DNA of 64,000 bases from assembly GCA_902363335.1 (NCBI GenBank), contig CABIZV010000003.1, forward strand, positions 62,001 to 126,000. The letters run 5' to 3'. A program made the translations under genes and the position numbers. The notes below the pieces were generated by a model. That model did no database searches and was not told the DNA's origin. It was given only the letters and a program-made list of their open reading frames with translations. Shown one piece after another: positions 8,303 through 16,066 of the stretch (its first letter is position 1; each line of letters begins with the position of its first letter). This DNA is from Enterobacteriaceae bacterium (GTDB lineage Bacteria; Pseudomonadota; Gammaproteobacteria; Enterobacterales; Enterobacteriaceae).

Positions 8303-9008
8303 CGGCCTGCACGCGCCTTAAGTGGTAATCCACCTGATATTCGCTGGCGTTGCGGAACATCACGGAATAGTTAAGGAACTCGCCGCTGTCGCTGTAGGAA
8401 AGAGAGGTAATGCGCAGCAGCGGCGTCTGTTCCGGGAGATTCATCGACTGGGCCAACTGTTTGTCCGCCAGCACCGGTGCCAGACTCTCATAGTTGCCGC
8501 TGATAATAATGCCGCACTCTTTCTCGATATAATCGAACTTTGACCCTTCCAGATGCACCAATGACAGATTGCGGAACAGCTTCACCGGCATATAGCTGTC
8601 TTCCAGCATCAGCGGTTTACCGTCGACATAACGCACCCAACGTGAGAAATAGATCCGCTCGTTAATCTGAATCCTCAGTTGGCTGGCAATCGCCGGCGGC
8701 GCTGGCATCATCTCAAACACCAGCACTTTGCTGACCACTTCCTTACCTTGTTGGCGCAGTATTTCCGCAAGCCCGGTTAAACTGTTGGTTTCATGATGAA
8801 TATCTTTATGCGCCACGTAGGTTCCGCTGCCGTGCCGCCGCACCACCAGTCCCCATTCCACCAGCAGATCGATGGCTTTACGAATCGTCATGCGGGCGAC
8901 GCCAAACTCTTCCGCCAGCTTTTTCTCACCCGGCAACGGACTGCCAATATTGAAATCAGAGGAATTCAGCCGTAAACGCAGCCTGTCTGCTATCGATTTA
9001 TAGATCAC
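8259..9008 (-). CDS. yidP: GntR-family (HutC/UTRA) regulator YidP
   Basis: A 249-residue repressor-type regulator. The N-terminal winged helix (residues 1-70, with EFGVARMTIRKAIDLLVEWG as the recognition helix region) is followed by a UTRA ligand-binding domain that begins near SLTGLAEIL and extends to about residue 235. It matches E. coli YidP, though its C-terminus is about ten residues longer because the stop lies inside the convergent yidE. It is divergent from glvCB-glvG, so it probably controls that operon in response to a phosphorylated alpha-glucoside (inference). Confidence 0.9.
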   Translation of the reverse strand: MIYKSIADRLRLRLNSSDFNIGSPLPGEKKLAEEFGVARMTIRKAIDLLVEWGLVVRRHGSGTYVAHKDIHHETNSLTGLAEILRQQGKEVVSKVLVFEMMPAPPAIASQLRIQINERIYFSRWVRYVDGKPLMLEDSYMPVKLFRNLSLVHLEGSKFDYIEKECGIIISGNYESLAPVLADKQLAQSMNLPEQTPLLRITSLSYSDSGEFLNYSVMFRNASEYQVDYHLRRVQAVNPSPRTAPPEVVG

Positions 9009-9123
9009 AACTAGACCTCTTATCCCCGCCTATGGGCAATTATTGAACCGCTGTTTTTTATTTAAAACTAGCTTATTACAGCAAAATACGACGCCAATCT
9101 TAAAAAAAGAAAAATAGTGAAAT

Positions 9124-9160
9124 TGTAGATGTCTAATAATTCTTGAAAAAGTAGACAACA
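9124..9160. promoter_or_regulatory. Candidate YidP operator(s) in the yidP-glvC spacer
   Basis: TAGATGTCTA (9126-9135) is a palindrome, and a matching half GTAGACAA recurs at 9151-9158. Paired GTCTA/TAGAC elements fit operators of GntR/HutC regulators. A TTGAAA box at 9143 could be a -35 for glvC. Assignment is by pattern only. Confidence 0.35.
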
Positions 9161-9182
9161 TTGCGCTAATTAAAACCATGAA

Positions 9183-9199
9183 TGCGATCACGGATCGCA
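9183..9199. promoter_or_regulatory. 17-bp perfect palindrome upstream of glvC
   Basis: TGCGATC-ACG-GATCGCA lies about 108 nt before the glvC start. It resembles a CRP site (TGCGA...TCGCA) but its half-sites are one base too far apart (7 rather than 6), so either a different dimeric regulator or a degenerate CRP site is possible. Confidence 0.4.
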
Positions 9200-9306
9200 A
9201 CGCAATAGCATGTTGTCAGATGAGCGAATTCCTATTCTCGTAGCAGGCCGAAGATCAACACCAATAAGGCCACTTACCCTACGAGTTGTTAAATGAGGAT
9301 TTCCAG

Positions 9307-10929
9307 ATGCTCAGTCAAATACAACGCTTTGGCGGCGCAATGTTTACCCCCGTTTTGCTGTTCCCTTTTGCGGGGATCGTGGTGGGTATCGCCATTATGC
9401 TGCGCAACCCGCTGTTCGTTGGTGAAGCACTCACTGCTTCCGATAGCTTATTCGCTCAGATTGTTCATATTATTGAAGAAGGTGGCTGGACGGTATTCCG
9501 TAATATGCCGCTGATTTTTGCCGTCGGTTTGCCTATTGGTCTGGCAAAACAGGCGCAAGGCCGCGCCTGTCTGGCTGTCCTGGTCAGCTTCCTGACCTGG
9601 AACTACTTTATTAATGCGATGGGGATGACCTGGGGCCACTTTTTTGGCGTCGATTTCTCGCTCGATCCGACGGCAGGTACTGGCCTGACGATGATTGCCG
9701 GGATAAAGACCCTCGACACCAGCATCATCGGGGCGATTGTGATTTCCGGCATCGTCACCGCCCTGCATAACCGCTATTTCGACAAACCACTCCCGGTCTT
9801 TCTCGGTATCTTCCAGGGCTCATCCTTTGTGGTGATCGTGGCGTTCCTGGTGATGATCCCCTGCGCCTGGCTGACGCTGCTCGGCTGGCCAAAAGTGCAG
9901 ATGGGCATTGAATCGCTGCAGGTCTTTTTACGCGGCGCGGGGGCGTTAGGCGTCTGGATCTACACCTTCCTCGAACGCATCCTGATCCCAACCGGCCTGC
10001 ACCACTTTGTCTACGGCCCGTTCATCTTTGGGCCTGCGGCGGTTGAAGGTGGCATTCAGGTTTACTGGGCCGAGCATTTGCAGGCATTCAGCCAAAGTAC
10101 AGAACCGCTGAAAACGTTATTTCCGGAAGGCGGATTTGCCCTGCACGGTAACTCCAAAGTGTTTGGCTCTGTGGGGATTGCGCTGGCGCTGTACTTTACC
10201 GCGGCACCGGAAAACCGGGTCAAGGTAGCGGGTCTGCTGATTCCTGCCACGCTTACCGCCGTGCTGGTTGGGATAACCGAACCGCTCGAATTCACCTTCC
10301 TGTTTATCTCTCCATTACTGTTCGCCATTCACGCGGTGCTGGCAGCGACGATGGCGACGGTGATGTACATGTGCGGTGTCGTTGGGAACATGGGCGGTGG
10401 CCTGCTCGATCAGTTCCTGCCGCAAAACTGGATCCCGATGTTCCATAACCACGCCTCGATGATGTTTATCCAGATAGGCATTGGCGTGTGCTTCACCGCG
10501 ATCTACTTCGTGGTATTCCGGGCGCTGATCCTGCGCTTCAACCTGAAAACGCCGGGCCGTGAAGACAGCGAAATCAAACTCTACAGCAAAGCGGATTATC
10601 AGGCCGCGCGTGGCAAAACCACTGCCGAAGGCGCAACTGACGGCAAACCTAGCCAGGCCGCCGGCATCCTGCAGGCACTGGGCGGCGCTGCCAATATCGA
10701 AAGCATTAACAACTGCGCGACACGCCTGCGTATTGCGCTTCTGGATATGACAAAGACACAAAGCGATGACGTGTTTAAAGCTCTTGGCGCACACGGCGTC
10801 GTGCGACGCGGCAACGGCATTCAGGTGATTGTTGGCCTGCATGTTCCCCAGGTCCGCGACCAGTTGGAACGCTTAATGAAACATTCTCGACCGACCGAAC
10901 ACACCACCATGACGGAGGCAGTATCATGA
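9307..10929 (+). CDS. glvC: PTS alpha-glucoside permease, EIICB (GlvCB)
   Basis: A 540-residue phosphotransferase transporter for alpha-glucosides such as maltose-type disaccharides. The IIC membrane domain (about residues 1-425) carries the glucose-family GITEPLEF motif. The IIB domain (about 455-535) has the phosphorylatable cysteine in NNCATRLRI. It closely matches the E. coli GlvC/GlvB sequence, with both domains in one chain. No IIA domain is present, so Crr (EIIAGlc) is the likely donor. The ATG at 9307 is preferred because GAGG lies 9 nt ahead. It overlaps glvG by 4 nt (ATGA). Confidence 0.93.
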   Translation: MLSQIQRFGGAMFTPVLLFPFAGIVVGIAIMLRNPLFVGEALTASDSLFAQIVHIIEEGGWTVFRNMPLIFAVGLPIGLAKQAQGRACLAVLVSFLTWNYFINAMGMTWGHFFGVDFSLDPTAGTGLTMIAGIKTLDTSIIGAIVISGIVTALHNRYFDKPLPVFLGIFQGSSFVVIVAFLVMIPCAWLTLLGWPKVQMGIESLQVFLRGAGALGVWIYTFLERILIPTGLHHFVYGPFIFGPAAVEGGIQVYWAEHLQAFSQSTEPLKTLFPEGGFALHGNSKVFGSVGIALALYFTAAPENRVKVAGLLIPATLTAVLVGITEPLEFTFLFISPLLFAIHAVLAATMATVMYMCGVVGNMGGGLLDQFLPQNWIPMFHNHASMMFIQIGIGVCFTAIYFVVFRALILRFNLKTPGREDSEIKLYSKADYQAARGKTTAEGATDGKPSQAAGILQALGGAANIESINNCATRLRIALLDMTKTQSDDVFKALGAHGVVRRGNGIQVIVGLHVPQVRDQLERLMKHSRPTEHTTMTEAVS

Positions 10930-12248
10930 AAAAATTCTCAGTTGTTATCGCAGGCGGCGGCAGTACCTTTACCCCAGGCATCGTGCTGATGCTGCTGGCA
11001 AACCAGGACCGGTTCCCGCTGCGGTCACTGAAATTTTACGACAACGACGGCGCGCGGCAGGAAACCATCGCCGAAGCATGCAAGGTTATCCTTAAAGAGC
11101 AGGCCCCGGAGATTGAATTTAGCTACACCACCGACCCGCAGGCGGCGTTTACCGACGTTGATTTTGTGATGGCGCACATCCGCGTGGGTAAATACCCAAT
11201 GCGCGAAAAAGACGAAAAAATCCCACTGCGCCACGGTGTGCTGGGCCAGGAAACCTGCGGGCCGGGCGGGATTTCTTACGGGATGCGTTCGATCGGCGGC
11301 GTGCTGGAGCTGGTCGATTACATGGAAAAATATTCACCGAACGCGTGGATGCTTAACTACTCCAACCCGGCGGCCATTGTGGCGGAAGCGACCAACCGCC
11401 TACGTCCAAACGCCAAAATTCTCAACATCTGCGATATGCCTATCGGCATTGAAGGGCGCATGGCACAGATTGTCGGGCTAAAAGACCGCAAACAGATGCG
11501 CGTGCGCTACTACGGCCTGAACCATTTCGGCTGGTGGACATCGATTGAAGATCTGCAAGGCAACGATTTAATGCCTAAATTACGCGAACATGTCGCGAAG
11601 TATGGCTATGTTCCGCCATCTAACGATCCGCATACGGAAGCGAGCTGGAATGATACTTTCGCTAAAGCGAAAGACGTGCAGGCGTTAGATCCAGACACCA
11701 TGCCGAATACCTATCTGAAATATTACCTGTTCCCGGACTACGTGGTGGCCCACTCTAACCCGGAACGCACCCGCGCAAACGAGGTGATGGATCACCGTGA
11801 GAAAAACGTCTTTACCGCCTGTCGCGCCATTATTGAAGCGGGTAAATCGTCCGCAGGTGACCTGGAAATTGACGAACATGCTTCTTACATCGTCGACCTG
11901 GCAGCCGCTATCGCCTTCAACACCCAGGAGCGTATGCTGCTGATTGTGCCAAACAACGGGGCGATTCATAACTTTGACGCCGATGCGATGGTCGAAATCC
12001 CCTGCCTGGTCGGTCACAACGGCCCAGAGCCGCTGACGGTCGGTGATATTCCGAACTTCCAGAAAGGGATGATGAGCCAGCAGGTGGCGGTAGAAAAACT
12101 GGTGGTGGATGCGTGGGAACAGCGCTCTTACCACAAGCTGTGGCAGGCGATTACGCTGTCGAAAACCGTGCCGAGCGCGTCGGTGGCGAAGGCGATTCTC
12201 GATGATTTGATTGAAGCCAATAAGGACTACTGGCCGGAACTGCACTAA
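10926..12248 (+). CDS. glvG: 6-phospho-alpha-glucosidase, GH4 (intact GlvG)
   Basis: A 440-residue family-4 glycosidase that hydrolyses the phosphorylated disaccharides delivered by GlvCB, using NAD+ and a divalent metal (known for GH4). The N-terminal NAD motif VVIAGGGSTFTPG is present. The metal ligands appear as the Cys in LNICDMPIG and the His in GLNHFGWW, and the NPAA loop (YSNPAAIV) is intact. Family members such as Klebsiella AglB and Bacillus GlvA are about 440 aa, so this copy is full length. In E. coli K-12 the gene is truncated. A terminator follows. Confidence 0.95.
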   Translation: MKKFSVVIAGGGSTFTPGIVLMLLANQDRFPLRSLKFYDNDGARQETIAEACKVILKEQAPEIEFSYTTDPQAAFTDVDFVMAHIRVGKYPMREKDEKIPLRHGVLGQETCGPGGISYGMRSIGGVLELVDYMEKYSPNAWMLNYSNPAAIVAEATNRLRPNAKILNICDMPIGIEGRMAQIVGLKDRKQMRVRYYGLNHFGWWTSIEDLQGNDLMPKLREHVAKYGYVPPSNDPHTEASWNDTFAKAKDVQALDPDTMPNTYLKYYLFPDYVVAHSNPERTRANEVMDHREKNVFTACRAIIEAGKSSAGDLEIDEHASYIVDLAAAIAFNTQERMLLIVPNNGAIHNFDADAMVEIPCLVGHNGPEPLTVGDIPNFQKGMMSQQVAVEKLVVDAWEQRSYHKLWQAITLSKTVPSASVAKAILDDLIEANKDYWPELH

Positions 12249-12255
12249 CCTTCCA

Positions 12256-12290
12256 GACCGGCATCTTCACGGTGCCGGTCGTTTGCTTTT
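12256..12290 (+). terminator. Terminator of glvCG operon
   Basis: GACCGGCA and TGCCGGTC pair around a 9-nt loop, followed by a T-rich tail (GTTTGCTTTT), 8 nt after the glvG stop. Confidence 0.85.
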
Positions 12291-12397
12291 CCCTGCATCC
12301 TCCCTCTTTATGGCGATAGTTTCGTAAAACTCCGCGGCACAATGAGTGCATTTACGATAATGTTAAGCGTCTGACTTTTATCGATTCAGGAGCTGTC

Positions 12398-12745
12398 ATG
12401 AAGATTTCCCGCCTCGGCGAAGCGCCTGACTATCGCTTCTCACTGGCCAATGAACGCACCTTTCTGGCATGGATACGCACGGCGCTGGGTTTTCTGGCGG
12501 CAGGCGTCGGGCTTGATCAACTCGCGCCCGACTTTGCGACGCCGGTCATTCGTGAAGCGTTAGCGCTGATGCTGTGCCTGTTCGCCGGGGGAATTGCCAT
12601 CTATGGCTATCTGCGCTGGCTAAGTAACGAGAAGGCGATGCGCTTAAAAGAGGACTTACCCTACACCCGCAGCCTGCTGGTGATTAGCCTGATACTCGCT
12701 ATCGTGGCGCTGGTGGTGATGCTGCTGGTGCTCTATGCCGGATAG
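12398..12745 (+). CDS. yidH: DUF202 inner-membrane protein YidH
   Basis: A 115-residue membrane protein matching E. coli YidH. It has the DUF202 signature NERTFLAWIRTALGF at residues 17-31 and three hydrophobic helices, at about 25-45, 50-70 and 88-112. Function is unknown. It is the first gene of a compact yidHGF operon. An AGGAGCT ribosome site precedes the ATG. It overlaps yidG by 11 nt. Confidence 0.93.
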   Translation: MKISRLGEAPDYRFSLANERTFLAWIRTALGFLAAGVGLDQLAPDFATPVIREALALMLCLFAGGIAIYGYLRWLSNEKAMRLKEDLPYTRSLLVISLILAIVALVVMLLVLYAG

Positions 12746-13097
12746 TCGAAAGTCCCGGCGTCAGCACGATCCTGGACTGCAACCTGAGCGCACCTCACTG
12801 GCGTGGTTTCGCACGCTGCTGGGCTACGGCGCATTAATGGCGCTGGCGCTCAAGCACAACTGGCATCAGGCCGGTTCGCTTTTCTGGGTATCAGTGGGCG
12901 TACTGATTGCAGTTGCCGCTATCCTCTGGCATTACACCTTAAGCCGTAACGTCATGGATGTCCGGCAGGATGATTTTGCCCAACCCCGCGCAGTTCGTGA
13001 CAAATTTTTGATCTCCCTCGCAGTGTTGTCGCTCGCAATATTGTTTGCTATGACTCACATACGCCAACTTATTATTTTTATGAAGGATTTAGGATGA
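12735..13097 (+). CDS. yidG: DUF202 inner-membrane protein YidG
   Basis: A 120-residue paralogue of YidH, matching E. coli YidG, with the related signature PERTSLAWFRTLLGYG and three predicted helices. The start lies inside the end of yidH and the stop overlaps the yidF start as ATGA, so the three genes are probably translationally coupled. YidG and YidH together likely form a heteromeric membrane unit (inference from pairing and overlap). No biochemical role is known. Confidence 0.92.
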   Translation: MPDSRKSRRQHDPGLQPERTSLAWFRTLLGYGALMALALKHNWHQAGSLFWVSVGVLIAVAAILWHYTLSRNVMDVRQDDFAQPRAVRDKFLISLAVLSLAILFAMTHIRQLIIFMKDLG

Positions 13098-13756
13098 CAG
13101 GATGTCAGGCTGAACTCCCCCCACACCGCGACCGCCGCTGTGCGGTTGCGTCTGACGGTACGAGTATTGTGCTGGACTTCGACAGTTACGGCGTTCACCA
13201 ACCCTCGCATGCGCCTATTGTCGCGCGGCTTCAGGCCGAACCACATATCACCACGCTAAAAATCATTATTAATCAGGCTACTATCCAGCAGCCGCAGCAT
13301 CTTTATCACTACCTGCGCGGTTTTGGCGTTCCTGTTTTGCAGTTTGTTCCGTTTGTTGCGCTCGATGATATGGGTGCCCTGACTAACGAATCAGTTCACG
13401 CGGAGCAATGGGGAGCCTTTCTCATTGCCGTCTTTGATCTCTGGGTACAGCAGGATATTGAAACGCTCCACATTCAGTACATCGATGCGGCATTAGCGAT
13501 ATGGTGTGGTCAGGCGTCGCCGTTTTCCGTTGACAATGCGCTTCTCGTGGAGGAGTGCCGTGAATGCCCGGTGCTGCGTTTTTGCCACGGCGGCTGCCCT
13601 CAACATCGTATTGCCGACGGCGGGAAAAGTGCGCTGTGCGCAGGCTATCGTCAGTTCTTCACCTACAGTGCCCCGTTCATGAAAGCGATGCGTGACCTGC
13701 TAAAACAGCACCGCTCGCCCATGGAATTGATGACGATGTTAGCTCAAAGCCGATAA
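13094..13756 (+). CDS. yidF: YidF, radical-SAM maturase remnant keeping only the SPASM-like end
   Basis: A 220-residue protein resembling the C-terminal part of anaerobic sulfatase maturases. The cysteines C155, C158, C164, C168 and C182 (CRECPVLRFCHGGCP...C) form a SPASM-type Fe-S cluster signature, and LQFVPFV matches the end of the radical-SAM barrel. The CxxxCxxC radical-SAM motif is absent, so it cannot be an active maturase. It is longer than E. coli YidF as I recall it (about 165 aa). In E. coli it lies near the sulfatase yidJ; here no sulfatase gene is present. A regulatory or scaffolding role is a guess. Confidence 0.82.
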   Translation: MTGCQAELPPHRDRRCAVASDGTSIVLDFDSYGVHQPSHAPIVARLQAEPHITTLKIIINQATIQQPQHLYHYLRGFGVPVLQFVPFVALDDMGALTNESVHAEQWGAFLIAVFDLWVQQDIETLHIQYIDAALAIWCGQASPFSVDNALLVEECRECPVLRFCHGGCPQHRIADGGKSALCAGYRQFFTYSAPFMKAMRDLLKQHRSPMELMTMLAQSR

Positions 13757-13765
13757 GCTTTTTGT

Positions 13766-13796
13766 GTTTGCCAGCACCGCGCGTGGGGTGGCAAAC
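13766..13796. repeat. Inverted repeat after yidF
   Basis: GTTTGCCA and TGGCAAAC form a perfect 8-bp stem with a 15-nt loop, 10 nt after the yidF stop. No T tract follows, so it is a possible mRNA end structure or operator for the next gene. Confidence 0.45.
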
Positions 13797-13863
13797 AGAC
13801 AAAGGTCTCAGTTTTCTATTCTGGTATCACTATGAGTCTGAGTGAAATCCGCCAGGAGTGTCT

Positions 13864-14676
13864 ATGCCGCTCGTTCTGCCCCGGGAAACCCATTTCCGCC
13901 ATCCGCTGGAAAGCGTGGTGTTTCATTTCTGGCATCCGGAAAAAAATATCAGCCATGAACATACTCATGAGTACTGCGAGCTTTTCCTCGTGGGTCGCGG
14001 TAGCGGTATTCATGTTATCAATGAAAAACCGTGGCTGCTGACCAGCGGCACGCTGTGCTATCTGAATCGCCAGGATTACCATCTGTTTGAGGAGATGAAA
14101 GATCTCCAGCAGGTCAATCTGCTTTATCTCGGGCGGGATAATTTCAATTTTATCAAACACATTGATTATCTGTTACCGCAAGAGGGCGAGAGTAACGTCT
14201 GGCAAATGGACGTGGGGATCATGCAGCGTGTTATCGACCGTCTTGCCAGCCACAAAGAGGAGGAGTTCACTGACAAACTTCTGGCTGAAAGCCATAAAGA
14301 GATGTTGTTCCTCGAAGTTCTGCATACGCTCAATCAATGGCGTTATAAAACCCAGGACTTTCACTCCAGCGACGATCGCATCAGTCAGGTGCTCATTCGC
14401 CTGAACGGACAGTGGCATCAGCCGCTCGACCTGGACGCGTTATGTCAGGAGTTCACGCTTTCCCGGCGCTCGTTGCAGCGCGGGTTTAGTGAATATACCG
14501 GCGTTTCCCCTCAACAATATCTGGCCCGTATGCGGCTGTTGCAATCGCGCTACCAACTACGTTTTACCAATGATTCAGTGAATGAGATCGCCATTCGTTG
14601 CGGTTTTGGCGACGTTAGCTACTTTTCGCGCGCATTTCGTCGCCAGTTTGGCGTGTCACCGAATCAATGCCGTTAG
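13864..14676 (+). CDS. AraC-family regulator in the yidL position
   Basis: A 270-residue transcription activator. The N-terminal cupin (about residues 15-95) contains HEHTHEYCELFLVGRGSG, as in the sugar-responsive RhaS/RhaR branch. The C-terminal double helix-turn-helix (about 170-268) has the conserved GFGDVSYFSRAFRRQFGVSP. CAGGAG lies 6 nt before the ATG at 13864, which decides this start over the GTG two codons earlier. It occupies the place of E. coli yidL and converges on the BNR_4/MFS operon, which it likely controls (inference from context). Orthology with yidL was not established, so no symbol is given. Confidence 0.85.
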   Translation: MPLVLPRETHFRHPLESVVFHFWHPEKNISHEHTHEYCELFLVGRGSGIHVINEKPWLLTSGTLCYLNRQDYHLFEEMKDLQQVNLLYLGRDNFNFIKHIDYLLPQEGESNVWQMDVGIMQRVIDRLASHKEEEFTDKLLAESHKEMLFLEVLHTLNQWRYKTQDFHSSDDRISQVLIRLNGQWHQPLDLDALCQEFTLSRRSLQRGFSEYTGVSPQQYLARMRLLQSRYQLRFTNDSVNEIAIRCGFGDVSYFSRAFRRQFGVSPNQCR

Positions 14677-14687
14677 CGATGCCAGGA

Positions 14688-14765
14688 TGCCGGATGGCGG
14701 CGTAAACGCCTTATCCGGCCTACAACAGGTAGCCCGGCCGAACGCAGTGACGCCGGGAATGCACG
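14688..14765. repeat. REP/BIME between the AraC gene and the BNR_4 gene
   Basis: A REP (GCCGGATGGCGGCGTAAACGCC / TTATCCGGCCTAC) is followed by a second palindromic type, GTAGCCCGG...GCAGTGACGCCGGGA. It fills the gap between two convergent genes. Confidence 0.85.
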
Positions 14766-14767
14766 GT

Positions 14768-16066
14768 TTACTCACCGATGACTTCAACCACCTCTAACAG
14801 CGTTGCACCAGTTTTGGCATCATGTGCCACATCGCGGAAAATCGGCAGTGCTTCCCAGCGTAACCAGTAGCGGTTTTGCGGACGGTAATCGCTGTTCTGC
14901 GCCGGAACTAACTGTACTTCTGCCTGCGGCGCAACGTTCTGCCGAGGCTGCCATAATACGGCGGGAAGCCCCGGTATAAGCGGTTTGGTGGCAACAACGG
15001 ACAACGTCCGGTCATCAATAATCCACACGCCGCTACCGGCCCAGGTCGAAGTCCATTCCACCGCCATTCGATCGTTGCCTATCGCGCGTGGGGCGCTGAG
15101 CGTCACGTCCGGGGGAATTGACCCACCGCCGTTAAAGTCCCAGCGAAAATCCCACTGGCTGAGCTGCGATTTTTGCCAGCCGCCGTCACCGTCCGGTCGC
15201 GCCAGCAGGGCCTGCGACAATCCCCGGTCATCATAACGATGGTAAATCAGCACCGGGCACGCCTCGTTATCAAAGCCCACCTCCTGCACCATATTTATCA
15301 GCCCGCCGCCGATACCGGCGTCGTCGACAATCTCACCTTGATGACGGGCAATCGGTAGCGTGAGCGGGGTGCCGTCCGATTTTTCCCAATGTTTTAGATC
15401 GCGGCTGCGCGCGTAGGAGAGATTATTATTGGTCTCGCAGTGCGGCGTTTCGCGCCACATCCACACCATATGCCAGTAGCCATCCGGCCCCAGCAGCGGC
15501 TGGCGCGCATAGCCGTTACGCGTGCCTTCACCGTTGAGCAGCGGCGTTTCTAAGAGTCGCCTCCACTGTTGGTGTTCGGTGTCGAACACGTTATACAAAT
15601 CGTCGCCGTTACCACTACAGCCGTCGCGGTAGCGAAACAGCAGGCGGCCTTGAACATCCTTAAAGAATACCGGATAGGTGGCGCGGGCTTCACGTTCTCC
15701 GGTCATTGCCCGAACGCATGTTAACGTGGTGATATCCAGCGGCTGGCGGCTACGGAAGTAAATGAGCGGATCAACGTGCATATTGCCGGAAAGATGCAGA
15801 TATCCGGCGCTATCGACCGCCATCGTCAGGTAATTGTGCGAATCAAAATCGGTAATATGGCTATAGCGCTCGCGCTCAGGGATCCAGAAGCCTTCCGGCT
15901 GGAAGGTCTTCCAGGCCCCATCCGGCAGTTCGCGCTGGCCGACGGTAATGCGGTGCTCCGCATCATACCAGGCGGCAAACTGATGATTCTCATGATTCAT
16001 CAGGCAATAGAGTACGGTGAAATCTGCGCAGGCGTGGGCCACGGGCGCAACGACGATATCGGTCAT
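14768..16066 (-). CDS. BNR_4 repeat protein, putative beta-propeller polysaccharide lyase or glycosidase
   Basis: A 432-residue protein with the W-x-x-R/P...G-Y-x-H-x-x-x-x-x-H pattern of BNR_4 (PF15892) proteins, for example TMAVDSAGYLHLSGNMH and LLGPDGYWHMVWMWRETPH. This is the seven-bladed propeller fold seen in ulvan lyases of PL24/PL25 and relatives (family knowledge). No signal peptide is visible, so it should act in the cytosol on an oligosaccharide that has already been imported. Its ATG overlaps the stop of the upstream MFS gene by one base (TAATG), indicating coupling. Substrate is unknown; unsaturated or acidic oligosaccharides are the best guess. Confidence 0.75.
   Translation of the reverse strand: MTDIVVAPVAHACADFTVLYCLMNHENHQFAAWYDAEHRITVGQRELPDGAWKTFQPEGFWIPERERYSHITDFDSHNYLTMAVDSAGYLHLSGNMHVDPLIYFRSRQPLDITTLTCVRAMTGEREARATYPVFFKDVQGRLLFRYRDGCSGNGDDLYNVFDTEHQQWRRLLETPLLNGEGTRNGYARQPLLGPDGYWHMVWMWRETPHCETNNNLSYARSRDLKHWEKSDGTPLTLPIARHQGEIVDDAGIGGGLINMVQEVGFDNEACPVLIYHRYDDRGLSQALLARPDGDGGWQKSQLSQWDFRWDFNGGGSIPPDVTLSAPRAIGNDRMAVEWTSTWAGSGVWIIDDRTLSVVATKPLIPGLPAVLWQPRQNVAPQAEVQLVPAQNSDYRPQNRYWLRWEALPIFRDVAHDAKTGATLLEVVEVIGE

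Noticed and set aside
10315..10842. 175-codon frame opposite glvC
   Set aside because: Antisense of the IIB/IIC coding region; no recognisable domain.
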